Part shown: positions 18,029 through 28,484 of the stretch, in pieces
How positions within the stretch are numbered: the stretch's first letter is position 1
Layout of the letters: every line of letters begins with the position of its first letter
Origin: Candidatus Sumerlaeota bacterium
GTDB taxonomy: Bacteria; Sumerlaeota; Sumerlaeia; SLMS01; JAHLLQ01
Length of the DNA stretch: 64,000 bases
Reading direction: 5' to 3'
Assembly (NCBI GenBank): GCA_030156535.1
Contig: JASGMJ010000015.1
Span: 36,102 to 100,101, forward strand
Made by a program: the position numbers and the translations under genes
Notes under the pieces: model-generated
Databases searched by the model: none
Told to the model about the DNA's origin: nothing
Seen by the model: the letters and a program-made list of their open reading frames with translations, nothing else

Positions 18029-19018
18029 ATGGCTCCGAAAGTAGCAATCAACGGCTTCGGACGCATCGGCCGTCTCGTCTTCCGCGCCGCTCTCGATGCA
18101 GGTCTTGAGGTCGTCTCCATCAACGATCTGGCCCCGATCGAGGCCAACGCTCACCTGCTCAAGTATGACTCCGTCCACGGCAAGTTCAACGGCGAAGTCA
18201 AGGTTGAGGGAACGAACCTCGTCGTGAACGGCAAGACGATCCTGTGCACGAGCGAGAAGGACCCCGCAGCCCTGCCCCACGACAAGACCGGCGCCGACTA
18301 CGTCGTCGAGTCCACCGGCCGCTTCACCGACATGGCGGGCGCCAGCAAGCACCTCAAGGGTGGCGTCAAGCGCGTCATCATTTCCGCCCCGGGCAAGGAC
18401 GTTGACTACACCGTCGTCATGGGCGTGAACTGCGACAGTATCCCCGACAGTGCCAAGGTCCTCTCCAACGCCTCTTGCACAACCAACTGCCTCGCGCCCG
18501 TCGTCAAGGCGATCGACGACTCCCTCGGCGTCGTCAAGGGCCTGGTCACCACGATCCACAGCTACACCAACGACCAGAACCTGCTCGACCTCTATCACAA
18601 GGACATGCGCCGCGCCCGCGCTGGTGCCGTCAACATGATCCCCTCGACCACCGGCGCCGCCAAGGCCATCGGCCTCGTCATGCCGCACCTCAAGGGCAAG
18701 CTCGACGGCCTCGCTGTCCGCGTCCCCACACCCAACGTCTCGCTCGTCGACTTCGTTGCGGAAGTGAAGAAGGACACGACGAAGGAAGAAGTGAACGCCA
18801 TCCTCAAGAAGGCAGCCTCCGAAGGCTCGATGGCCCCCTACTTCAACTTCATCGAGGAAGCGCTCGTCAGCAGCGACTTCAACCACGACCCGGCCAGCTC
18901 CTCGGTCGACGCCAAGAGCACCTACGTCGTCGGCAACCTCGTCAAGGTCCTCTCCTGGTACGACAACGAGTGGGGCTATTCCAGCCGCGTCATCGACCTC
19001 ATCAAGAAGCTCGGGTAA
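18029..19018 (+). CDS. gap: Glyceraldehyde-3-phosphate dehydrogenase
   Basis: A 329-residue glycolytic enzyme of normal length. It oxidises glyceraldehyde-3-phosphate to 1,3-bisphosphoglycerate with NAD+. Seen: the Rossmann start VAINGFGRIGR, an Asp after the second strand (SINDLAP) that favours NAD+, the catalytic Cys150 in ASCTTNCLAP, the partner His177 in TIHSYT, and the C-terminal SWYDNEWGYSSRV segment. Codon use is strongly biased towards C-ending codons, which fits high expression. It is followed by tpiA at 331 bp but not by pgk, which is the usual middle gene. Confidence 0.98.
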   Translation: MAPKVAINGFGRIGRLVFRAALDAGLEVVSINDLAPIEANAHLLKYDSVHGKFNGEVKVEGTNLVVNGKTILCTSEKDPAALPHDKTGADYVVESTGRFTDMAGASKHLKGGVKRVIISAPGKDVDYTVVMGVNCDSIPDSAKVLSNASCTTNCLAPVVKAIDDSLGVVKGLVTTIHSYTNDQNLLDLYHKDMRRARAGAVNMIPSTTGAAKAIGLVMPHLKGKLDGLAVRVPTPNVSLVDFVAEVKKDTTKEEVNAILKKAASEGSMAPYFNFIEEALVSSDFNHDPASSSVDAKSTYVVGNLVKVLSWYDNEWGYSSRVIDLIKKLG

Positions 19019-19050
19019 TGATGCACCGCGCGACACCCTGAATCACCCAT

Positions 19051-19083
19051 CCGCCCGGCAGAGCATTGCGCTCCGCCGGGCGG
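19051..19083 (+). terminator. GC-rich hairpin after gap, possible terminator
   Basis: An inverted repeat CCGCCCGGC (19051-19059) and GCCGGGCGG (19075-19083), 33 bp beyond the gap stop. It is not followed by a clean T-run, so it may be a weak terminator or an mRNA-stabilising stem. Confidence 0.5.
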
Positions 19084-19098
19084 AGAAGTATTTGGGAG

Positions 19099-19331
19099 AG
19101 TTCTCAGTTATCAGTCGTCAGTTTTCAGTTCAGTGGCTGGGTGCCCCTCTCGCCACTCCGCATCAAGCGGCAATGAACTGCAAAGTGTCTTGGGCGATTG
19201 CGAACGGTCCCCAGCCGAAAAACTGAGAACAAAGAAACGCACTGCAAACGGCAAGCAGTCACTCAAGCCAGAACACTGCACGTTGAGAATCCAACTGAAA
19301 ACTGAGAACTGAAAACTGAGAACTGAAAACT
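19099..19331. repeat. MITE-like repeat with 32-bp terminal inverted repeats
   Basis: The left arm (19099-19130) and the reverse complement of the right arm (19293-19324) match at 29 of 32 positions. The right arm is itself a tandem array of a 14-bp unit (AACTGAAAACTGAG), about 2.8 copies to 19331. The 162-bp interior encodes nothing convincing. The size and terminal inverted repeats resemble a miniature element, but I see no clear target duplication or transposase, so mobility is an inference. It fills most of the gap-tpiA spacer. Confidence 0.7.
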
Positions 19332-19349
19332 CCCTCCGAGGTCTCTCTT

Positions 19350-20132
19350 ATGTCCCGCACCAAGTTTATCGCTGGTAACTGGAAGATGAACACCACGCCG
19401 ACGGAGGCCGCCGCGCTGGCTGCCGATGTCGCTGCGGCCGTCAAGGACGTCAATGGCGTCGATGTCGCCGTCTGCCCTCCGTACACCAACATTGCCGCCG
19501 TCGCCGCCGCCATCAAGGGCACGAACGTGCAGCTCGGCGCGCAGAACGTTCATGTCGTCGAGAAGGACGGCAAGATCGTGACAAGCGGTGCGTACACGGG
19601 CGAGATCGCCCCGGGAATGCTCAAGGACGCGGGCGTTGCCTGGGTGATCCTTGGCCACAGCGAACGCCGCCAGTACTTCGGCGAGACCGACGCCGGCGTG
19701 AACCTGAAGATCCGCGCGTGCTTCGAAGCCGGCCTTCTTCCCATCATCTGCGTGGGCGAAACACTGGAGCAGCGTGAATCCGGCATCACGGTCAAGGTCG
19801 TCGAGGAACAGGTTCGCGGCGCCTACGCCAACATCCCGGCCGCCCAGGCCGCCAAGACCGTCATTGCCTACGAGCCCGTCTGGGCCATTGGCACCGGCAA
19901 GACCGCCTCGCCCGAGCAGGCCCAGGAAGTGCACGCACAGATCCGCGCGCTCCTCACCACGCTCTACGATGCTCCCACGGCCCAGGCGATCCGCATTCAG
20001 TACGGCGGTTCCATGAACGCCAAGAACGCCGCCGAGCTGCTCTCGCAGCCCGACATCGACGGCGGCCTCATTGGCGGCGCCGCCCTCAAGGCGGCGGACT
20101 TCGCCGTCATCGTCAAGGCAGGCGCCAAGTAA
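19350..20132 (+). CDS. tpiA: Triosephosphate isomerase
   Basis: A 260-residue TIM-barrel enzyme that interconverts dihydroxyacetone phosphate and glyceraldehyde-3-phosphate. All catalytic residues are visible: K12 in GNWKMN, H103 in ILGHSERR and E175 in AYEPVWAIGTG, followed by the flexible loop and the phosphate-binding YGGSMN and GGAALK segments. Like gap, it uses a highly biased codon set. GAGG lies upstream of the ATG. It ends in a clear terminator. Confidence 0.98.
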   Translation: MSRTKFIAGNWKMNTTPTEAAALAADVAAAVKDVNGVDVAVCPPYTNIAAVAAAIKGTNVQLGAQNVHVVEKDGKIVTSGAYTGEIAPGMLKDAGVAWVILGHSERRQYFGETDAGVNLKIRACFEAGLLPIICVGETLEQRESGITVKVVEEQVRGAYANIPAAQAAKTVIAYEPVWAIGTGKTASPEQAQEVHAQIRALLTTLYDAPTAQAIRIQYGGSMNAKNAAELLSQPDIDGGLIGGAALKAADFAVIVKAGAK

Positions 20133-20145
20133 CAACGCAACCGGT

Positions 20146-20177
20146 GGGACGGAGAAGGGCGCCACTCTCTCCGTCCC
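20146..20177 (+). terminator. Rho-independent terminator after tpiA
   Basis: A 10-bp stem, GGGACGGAGA (20146-20155) with TCTCCGTCCC (20168-20177), followed by TCATTTTT. It lies 13 bp past the tpiA stop. Confidence 0.85.
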
Positions 20178-20279
20178 TCATTTTTCTGAACTCGTCGCTC
20201 TCCGACCAAGAACCGAAAACCGGGAACTGAAGAGTTCCCCACGAACCACAAATCACGAAAAACGAACCTCGCTCTCCCC

Positions 20280-20597
20280 ATGTCCGACGACGCCCAAGCT
20301 ACCAACGACAAGCTCGCCAAGAAGGCGATTCGCGCCGAGATCAACCGCATCCTCGTGCGCTGGGATCCACTGCATCTCAAGGGATTGCGCGGGGCCGACC
20401 GGGCCTACGAGGAATTCGTTGCCCCGCTCTTTGTCCTGGCCATCAAGCGCGAGGACTACATGGTCATTGCCCGGCACCTCGACGAGCTGATGACGACCAC
20501 CTGGCGCATGCCCCGCGACAAGGAAGCATGCGTGGCCAACGCACGGAAAATCTACAACACCGCCGCTATCTTTCGGGGCGAAGAACCGCTGACTTGA
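20280..20597 (+). CDS. Small uncharacterised helical protein
   Basis: A 105-residue protein that I do not recognise. It appears mostly alpha-helical and soluble (IRAEINRILVRWDPLHLKG, VAPLFVLAIKREDYMVIARHL), with a conserved-looking WDP motif and no signal peptide. There is no strong ribosome site before the ATG at 20280. It ends 4 bp before the NUDIX gene, so the two are probably one transcript. Function is unknown. Confidence 0.7.
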   Translation: MSDDAQATNDKLAKKAIRAEINRILVRWDPLHLKGLRGADRAYEEFVAPLFVLAIKREDYMVIARHLDELMTTTWRMPRDKEACVANARKIYNTAAIFRGEEPLT

Positions 20598-20601
20598 TTC
20601 C

Positions 20602-21174
20602 ATGGCCTCGTTCAACGACTACCAGCCGTCTCCCGAGACCGACGACGAAATGCTGCCCGTTGTCGATTGGGACGACCGGCAGACGGGGCTGGCCACGCGG
20701 CGCGACATCCATGCGCAGGGCCTGCTGCATCGCGCCGTTCACGTCGTTCTGACCGATGGCTGCGGTTCGCTGCTCCTTCAGAAGCGTTCATCCCGCAAGG
20801 ACGCCTACCCGGGCTGGTGGGACATCTCCGTTGGAGGGCACGTCTCGCCGGGCGAGGCTTATGCCGAAGCCGCCGTGCGCGAAATCGCCGAGGAAATGGG
20901 CGTACGCGGCACCACCCCCCAACTCGCCGCCATTCTTCCTCCCCAACTGGTCAGCGGGTGGGAGCACGTACACGTCTTCGCCTGCGCGATTGATCCGGCG
21001 TGCGTGGTGCCCGATCCCGCCGAGGTCGACGATCATCGCTGGGTGAGCTGCGAGGAGCTTCTTGCGAACGCTTCTCCCGAGGCGAGCAGCATCGAATGGC
21101 GCCTTACGCCGTCGGCCCTGCGCAGCATCCGCGCCTGGCTCGACGTGGGAGCGCCCGGGCTGCGCACGAACTGA
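20602..21174 (+). CDS. NUDIX hydrolase
   Basis: A 190-residue protein with a complete Nudix box at about residues 75-97 (GGHVSPGE...AAVREIAEEMGV), which supplies the metal-binding Glu residues. The surrounding WWDISVGGHV and the N-terminal segment resemble the isopentenyl-diphosphate isomerase-like/YfcD subgroup. Such enzymes hydrolyse nucleoside-diphosphate-type substrates, and the exact substrate cannot be told. It follows the small unknown gene by 4 bp. Confidence 0.92.
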   Translation: MASFNDYQPSPETDDEMLPVVDWDDRQTGLATRRDIHAQGLLHRAVHVVLTDGCGSLLLQKRSSRKDAYPGWWDISVGGHVSPGEAYAEAAVREIAEEMGVRGTTPQLAAILPPQLVSGWEHVHVFACAIDPACVVPDPAEVDDHRWVSCEELLANASPEASSIEWRLTPSALRSIRAWLDVGAPGLRTN

Positions 21175-21187
21175 ATCCCGCGGGTGG

Positions 21188-21883
21188 CTACTCGTTCTTT
21201 TTTACGACAAACCCCGCATGCTCCATCGTCTGCAGGACGATCTCGATCATCGCCTCCTTGTCGAGCCGATCGGAATTGAGCACGATATCGTAGCGCGAGC
21301 TGTCGTCCCAAGCCGCCTTGAAGTGGGTGCGGATGAAGTCCGTCCGCTCGCGGTTGACGCGTTCGACTTCCTTGCGTGCCGCCTCCATCGACAAGTTTTT
21401 GCGGGTGGCGATTTCCTTGGCGCATCGTTCCGGCGAGGCGACGATGCGGACGCGGAAGACGTGCTTTTCGTCGAGGATCAGATGGGCACCGCGCCCAACG
21501 ATCACGCCTCCCGCCCTTGCCACCCCCAGTACCACGTTGATCAGGTGGCGCCGATAGTCATCCTTGGCCGCCGGCTTGCCGGTAATCAGGGAGTGCGTCC
21601 AGTCGTCCCAAGTGCTGGCGGTCTGTTCGTCGAGACGTTCCATCAGGTAGCGCGGCACCTTGGCGTCGGATGCCACGGCGTCGAGCAACTCGCGGTCGAA
21701 GCAACGAACGCCGAGCTTGTTTGCCAGTGTCCGCGCGAAGTCGAGCCCACCCGAGCCATAGGACCGTGAGACCGTCACCACGGACCCGCGTGGCAGGATG
21801 TCGCGCACGTCCACGGCATCCGCGCTCGTCAATTCTGCTCCCACCAATGCCTTCACCAGATTGATCATGCTCTGTTCGCTCAT
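21188..21883 (-). CDS. Cytidylate kinase-like family protein
   Basis: A 231-residue protein. VVTVSRSYGSGGLDFARTLANKLG at the N-terminus (quoted in part elsewhere as SRSYGSGG) is the cytidylate-kinase-like variant P-loop, which lacks the classical GK[ST]. FDRELLDAVA and IVGRGAHLIL further support this family, as do the C-terminal RYDIVLNSDRLDKEAMIEIV elements. It probably binds nucleotides; the family's substrate is not established. GGAGG lies before the ATG. It faces the NUDIX gene tail to tail and is isolated from the pilT genes by a terminator. Confidence 0.85.
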   Translation of the reverse strand: MSEQSMINLVKALVGAELTSADAVDVRDILPRGSVVTVSRSYGSGGLDFARTLANKLGVRCFDRELLDAVASDAKVPRYLMERLDEQTASTWDDWTHSLITGKPAAKDDYRRHLINVVLGVARAGGVIVGRGAHLILDEKHVFRVRIVASPERCAKEIATRKNLSMEAARKEVERVNRERTDFIRTHFKAAWDDSSRYDIVLNSDRLDKEAMIEIVLQTMEHAGFVVKKNE

Positions 21884-21983
21884 TGGTCCAGCCTCCAGTG
21901 GAATCGTGTCGCAACGTGGCGGACTCCCGTGCCCCCATAATGCATGGTGCTGGCGGCTACGTCAATGAGGGAGGTTAAGAAAG

Positions 21984-22013
21984 GACCGCCTCGCCAGGAA
22001 AGGCGAGGCGGTC
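21984..22013 (-). terminator. Rho-independent terminator after pilT
   Basis: A perfect 12-bp stem, GACCGCCTCGCC (21984-21995) with GGCGAGGCGGTC (22002-22013), and a 6-nt loop. On the minus strand it is followed by CTTTCTTAAC. It lies 43 bp beyond the pilT stop. Confidence 0.85.
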
Positions 22014-22056
22014 AGGGATGCTTTTGATCCGGTAGAACGGGCGGCCAGCGGTGGAG

Positions 22057-23133
22057 TTATCCGTGGACGGCGATGCCGCGCATGCGCAGGCGCAGGTTGT
22101 TGGCGCTGTCGGCGAACTGGAAGGCGTCTTCCTCGGTGATGAGTCCCTGCTCCCAGAGCTGGTGGATGTGGATGTCGAACGTCTGGTTGCCCTGATTGTA
22201 GGTCTGGGCCATGGTTTGCTTGATGGCCTTGATGTCGCCGTTGTTGATGAGTTCGGCGATGGTGGGGGTTTGCAGCATGATTTCGAGTGCGGCAACGCGG
22301 CCGCCGCCGCGCTTGGGGATCAGGCGCTGGCTGACGATGGCCTTCAGGTTGAGCGAAAGCTGGAGCATCAACTGCTCCTGGAAGTCGTGGGGGAAGAAGT
22401 TGCTGATGCGCTCGAGCGTCTGGCTGGCGTTGTTGCTGTGCAGCGTCGCGAGGACAAGGTGCCCGGTTTCCGCCGCGTGCAGGGCGAAGCCCATGGTCTC
22501 GGTGTCGCGGATCTCGCCGATGTAAATGACTTTGGGGGCCTGGCGCAGCGAGTTCTTCAGGGCGATGTGGAAGGACTTGGTGTCGATGCCGACTTCGCGC
22601 TGCGAGATGAGGCAGTTGGTGTGCTTGTGGACGAATTCGATGGGGTCTTCGATGGTGATGATGTGTCCGCCGCCGTTGAGATTGCGGTGATGGATCATGG
22701 CGGCCAGCGTTGTTGACTTGCCCGAGCCCGTGGGGCCGGTGACGAGGACCATGCCGCGTTCCATCATGACGAGTTCGCCGAGGCGGTCGGGCATTCCGAG
22801 CTGAGCCAGCGTCGGGATCATCTCGGTGATGCGGCGGATGACGAGCCCGATGGAGCCACGCTGGGTGTAGATATTGACGCGAAAGCGGGCGATGCCGGGC
22901 AGGGCGTAGGACAAGTTGACTTCCTGCTCGCGTTCGAACTCCTCGCGTTCGGACTCGCGCATGACTTCGTAGGCGTAGGCGTGGGTGTCCTTGGGGGTGA
23001 GAACACCACTGAAGGCGCTGGCAAATTTGCCGTGAAGCGAGAGTTTGGGTTCGGCGCCGGGGCAGAGATAGAGGTCCGACGCCTCTTTGGCAACCATGTC
23101 ATGCAACATGTCGGACAGGGGAATGCGATCCAT
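22057..23133 (-). CDS. pilT: PilT-family twitching motility / retraction ATPase
   Basis: A 358-residue hexameric secretion-type ATPase. Seen: an N-terminal PAS-like domain (DLYLCPGAEPKLSL), Walker A GPTGSGKST at 133-141, the Asp box with IITIEDPIEFVH, Walker B-region GEIRDTETM, and the His box ETGHLVLATLHSN. It would power type IV pilus retraction. GGAGACC precedes the ATG. It lies 58 bp downstream of a second PilT-family gene on the same strand, forming an operon that ends in a terminator. Confidence 0.93.
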   Translation of the reverse strand: MDRIPLSDMLHDMVAKEASDLYLCPGAEPKLSLHGKFASAFSGVLTPKDTHAYAYEVMRESEREEFEREQEVNLSYALPGIARFRVNIYTQRGSIGLVIRRITEMIPTLAQLGMPDRLGELVMMERGMVLVTGPTGSGKSTTLAAMIHHRNLNGGGHIITIEDPIEFVHKHTNCLISQREVGIDTKSFHIALKNSLRQAPKVIYIGEIRDTETMGFALHAAETGHLVLATLHSNNASQTLERISNFFPHDFQEQLMLQLSLNLKAIVSQRLIPKRGGGRVAALEIMLQTPTIAELINNGDIKAIKQTMAQTYNQGNQTFDIHIHQLWEQGLITEEDAFQFADSANNLRLRMRGIAVHG

Positions 23134-23191
23134 TCAAAGGTCTCCTTCGATCAGAGTGGCCCGCCCGGCGGGCCTGCGGAGTAGCGGGCCG

Positions 23192-24580
23192 TTACTGCTT
23201 GGGCCCGAAGGGAAACTGGGGGCGTGCCGGGCCGCCGGCCGGAGGGGGATCCTGCGGCGGAGCTCCGGCTTGCGGAGGACGGGGAGGGAGCGGCCGGGGA
23301 GGACCACCCGCCTGGGGCGGGCGTGGCGGGCCGCCGGGGCCACCCTGGGGAGGCCCGGCCTGGGGAGGCCGCGGCGCGGGCGGACGGGGTGGCGCTGGAG
23401 GCAGCCCGGTGGAGGAACCGCCCATGTTCTCGGCGTTGTGGGCGATCATGTTGCGTGCTTCGCGTGCCAGATACTCCTCCAGCTTCTGGATGCCGCCGCG
23501 CATGAGGAAGTCCGGGTTGTTGGCGCGCTGGAGCGCCTCGTATTCCGAGATTTTGCGCTGCGCCAGCAAATCCTTGAGGGCTGCGTCCATCGACATCATG
23601 CCGAGCTTCTGCCCGGTCTGGATGATCGTTGTGAGCTGGTGGGTCTTGCCTTCGCGGATCAGGGAGCGGGTGGCGGCGATGCCGATCATGATTTCCATGG
23701 CGAGCGCGCGGCCCGGGCGGTCGATCCGGGGAACGAGATTCTGGCAGACGATGGCCTCGAAGGATTCGGCGAACATCATGCGGACGAGCTTTTGCTGCTC
23801 GGGGGGGAAGACGTCGATGACGCGGTCGCAGGTCTTGGGGGCAGACTGGGTGTGGAGTGTGCCGAAGACCAAGTGGCCGGTTTCGGAGGCCGTCAGGGCC
23901 AGTGAGATCGTTTCAAGGTCGCGCATTTCCCCGACAAGGATGATGTCGGGATCCTCGCGCAGGGCGCTACGCAGGGCGGCGGCGAATCCCTTGGTATTGG
24001 GGCCGACTTCGCGCTGGTTGACGATGCATCGTTTGTTGGAGTGGACGAACTCGATGGGGTCTTCAATGGTCAGGATGTGGTCGTCTCGGGTGCAGTTGAC
24101 ATAATCGACCATGGCAGCCAGGGTGGTGGACTTGCCCGAGCCCGTGGGGCCTGTGACGAGGACGAGCCCGCGCGGGCGGGTGGAGACCTTCATCAGGACA
24201 GGGGGAAGCCCGAGCTCCTGGAACGTGCGGATTTTGGTGGGGATGACGCGGAAGACGGCGGCCTCGCCGTTCATCGTGTAGAAGCAGTTTACACGGAAAC
24301 GACCCGCATGGCCGAGCTGGAGGGCGAAGTCGAGTTCCTTGTTCTGCTCCAGGACGCGGCGCTGGTCGTCCTCCAGAATATCGTAGAGCATGTGGTGGAG
24401 GCCGTCCTTGGTCAGGACGGCGAGGTTCGTGGGGGCGATGGAGCCGTTGATGCGGAAGCAGGGAGGCTCGCCAACGGTGAGATGGATGTCGGATGCGCCG
24501 ATTTCGATGGCGCGCAGGAGAACGGTAGCCAGGTCGTTTCCCTGGGGTACATCGATAGGTTTCCGTTCAAAGTGACTCAT
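23192..24580 (-). CDS. PilT/PilU-family ATPase with proline-rich C-terminal tail
   Basis: A 462-residue paralogue of PilT. Walker A is at 144-151 (GPTGSGKS), with IEDPIEFVH, LVGEMRDLETI and SETGHLVFGTLHT following. The canonical motor ends near residue 380. Residues 386-462 are almost entirely Pro, Gly, Ala, Gln and Arg, with three PRPPQAG copies. The tail is not part of known PilT or PilU motors and may bind partners. The start is ATG 24580 with AAGGA upstream; the open frame continues further but without a ribosome site. It is probably the accessory PilU-like motor working with PilT. Confidence 0.9.
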   Translation of the reverse strand: MSHFERKPIDVPQGNDLATVLLRAIEIGASDIHLTVGEPPCFRINGSIAPTNLAVLTKDGLHHMLYDILEDDQRRVLEQNKELDFALQLGHAGRFRVNCFYTMNGEAAVFRVIPTKIRTFQELGLPPVLMKVSTRPRGLVLVTGPTGSGKSTTLAAMVDYVNCTRDDHILTIEDPIEFVHSNKRCIVNQREVGPNTKGFAAALRSALREDPDIILVGEMRDLETISLALTASETGHLVFGTLHTQSAPKTCDRVIDVFPPEQQKLVRMMFAESFEAIVCQNLVPRIDRPGRALAMEIMIGIAATRSLIREGKTHQLTTIIQTGQKLGMMSMDAALKDLLAQRKISEYEALQRANNPDFLMRGGIQKLEEYLAREARNMIAHNAENMGGSSTGLPPAPPRPPAPRPPQAGPPQGGPGGPPRPPQAGGPPRPLPPRPPQAGAPPQDPPPAGGPARPQFPFGPKQ

Positions 24581-24977
24581 GCGATTGTTCCTTAGGGGGC
24601 TCCGCGGGCCGGTGGTAGTTGAGAAGGGGGAGGATGCTCCCACCATTGTGGTCTCGCGAACTGACTGGAAAACGATACGTTGAAGTCAGGCACGGCGGCG
24701 ATTCTCGACGCAAGCAAAGGATGAGCGGCTGGCGATTGTGAGACGGTGTCAGGCTGACGCAATGGGGCGACTGGAAGGACCGCTCAGGACGGGCCTGGCC
24801 GGGCGTGTTCCGTGTTTCGCTTGCTCCCGCCGGAATTGCACTGATCCTGACTCCTTGATTTTTCATGACTTGGCAGGCTTCCTGCTTCGCCGCAAGCGTT
24901 TGTGTCGTGCGGAACGGAAGTTGATTCCTCCACCGGCAACGTGAGTAACCTGTTCAGGCAACGAGGTTTTTCCCCCC
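24581..24977. other. Divergent intergenic region between the pil motors and htrA
   Basis: 397 bp with no gene I can support. It should carry promoters for the minus-strand pil operon and the plus-strand htrA-bat cluster. I see no clear consensus boxes. Confidence 0.5.
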
Positions 24978-26489
24978 ATGCGCTCTCTTCGTAATTTCGC
25001 CGCGTTTTCCCTTTTTCTGGTTTTTGCACCCGTGCTGGCTCCTGCCCAGTCCACGGATGCCCTGCTGACTCCGCGGACTTTCGTGGATGTTTCCCGCAAG
25101 GTTCTCCCCGCCGTTGTCAGCATTGAGGTCGAAGTCCCGATCAGCCAGAAGCTGCAGGACGACTACAACGTGGACAACATGGAGGACTTTCTCCACCGCC
25201 TCTTCGAGGACCAGCAAAGCATGCAGCGCTTCCGCCTGCCCGACTACGGGTCCGACGATTTTGGCTACCGGGGCACGGGATCGGGCGTCATTGTGGCGCG
25301 CAAGGACGACTGGTACTATGTCGTGACGAACCGCCATGTCGTGGGAACGAACGAGCGGGCCCAGTATTCCGTCTCGCTGACGCTGAGCGACGGATCCGAG
25401 AAGGAAGTCGTCGAAGGGGACAGGGTTGAGTGGGTGGGCGACGATTCGCTGACCGATATCGCCGTCCTGCGCCTTCGCGCGCCCGAGGATGGCACGACGC
25501 TGCCCACCGCGGAGTTCGCGGACTCCGATGCCGTGGAGGTGGGGGAGTGGGTTCTGGCTCTGGGCAATCCGCTGGAGCTGGGAAACAGCGTTTCGCAGGG
25601 GATTATTTCGGCCAAGAACCGCAGCGTCAATGCGGTCAACCGCATTGACAACCATTTGCAGACAACGGCGGTTATCAACCCGGGCAACTCCGGGGGGCCG
25701 CTGGTGAATCTCGAGGGCAAGATCGTCGGCATCAACAACGCCATCGCCACGGATACGGGGCGATGGGCGGGAATCGGCTTTGCGATTCCGGGCAATCTGG
25801 CGCGTCACGTGGCCGAGAGACTGATCGAGGACGGAAAGATTTCGCGCGGCTATCTCGGCATTGCCATGCTCGACGTCAGTGACGTGCGCAGCAGCGCCTA
25901 CGCCCTCAAGCTGAAGAACGGTGTCTCCGTCGAGGATGTGCGCCCAGGGACCCCGGCACAGAAGGCCGGGCTCCAGCGCGGCGACATCGTTGTCGAGGTG
26001 AACGGCGAGAAGGTCTCCACGTCGCAGGATTTGCTCGCAAAAATCGCAACGCAGACGGCGGGCGATTCCGTGACCCTGAAGGTCATGCGCTACGATGAGG
26101 GCGAGAGCGAGGAACTCGATTTCACCGTGGAACTGATGGAGCGCCCCTCGGAAAGGGAACTCGCCAGTGAGGCGCCTTCCGTTCCGCGCTGGTTCGACCG
26201 CTTTGGCAGTGATCGTGGCGGCAGCACCAAGCTGGGGCTGAAGCTGGTGCCTGGCGAGGAGGACGGCCGCGAAGGCCTGCGCATCGAGGACATCGAGCAG
26301 GGCTCGCCCGCCGACCGCGCTGGGCTCCGCCCCGGCGATTTCATCTTCCAGATCAACGGCATCGACATCAACGACTTCGCGGAACTCCGCGCCGCACTCG
26401 GCAACGTGGCCAAGGGATCGGATCACGTTGTCCTGTTCCTGCGCGACGGCGAAACGCAGACGGCTACGCTCGAACAGCCGGCCCAGTGA
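24978..26489 (+). CDS. HtrA/DegP-type periplasmic serine protease
   Basis: A 503-residue exported protease-chaperone. It has a signal peptide to about residue 24, then a trypsin-like domain with the triad H120 (TNRHVV), D160 (SLTDIAVL) and S238 (NPGNSGGPL). Two PDZ domains follow at about 285-380 (GYLGIAMLDV...GTPAQKAGLQRGD) and 415-500 (GSPADRAGLRPGD). It degrades or refolds damaged envelope proteins. It lies 31 bp before moxR and may be co-transcribed with the Bat operon, which would link protein quality control to that envelope complex. Confidence 0.95.
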   Translation: MRSLRNFAAFSLFLVFAPVLAPAQSTDALLTPRTFVDVSRKVLPAVVSIEVEVPISQKLQDDYNVDNMEDFLHRLFEDQQSMQRFRLPDYGSDDFGYRGTGSGVIVARKDDWYYVVTNRHVVGTNERAQYSVSLTLSDGSEKEVVEGDRVEWVGDDSLTDIAVLRLRAPEDGTTLPTAEFADSDAVEVGEWVLALGNPLELGNSVSQGIISAKNRSVNAVNRIDNHLQTTAVINPGNSGGPLVNLEGKIVGINNAIATDTGRWAGIGFAIPGNLARHVAERLIEDGKISRGYLGIAMLDVSDVRSSAYALKLKNGVSVEDVRPGTPAQKAGLQRGDIVVEVNGEKVSTSQDLLAKIATQTAGDSVTLKVMRYDEGESEELDFTVELMERPSERELASEAPSVPRWFDRFGSDRGGSTKLGLKLVPGEEDGREGLRIEDIEQGSPADRAGLRPGDFIFQINGIDINDFAELRAALGNVAKGSDHVVLFLRDGETQTATLEQPAQ

Positions 26490-26520
26490 CTCCAACTCTC
26501 CCCACGCAAGAGGCTGCAAG

Positions 26521-27564
<1,044 letters not shown>

Positions 27565-27593
27565 GTGGTGGATGAGGAGAAGGCCGACGTGCG

Positions 27594-28476
<883 letters not shown>

Positions 28477-28484
<8 letters not shown>

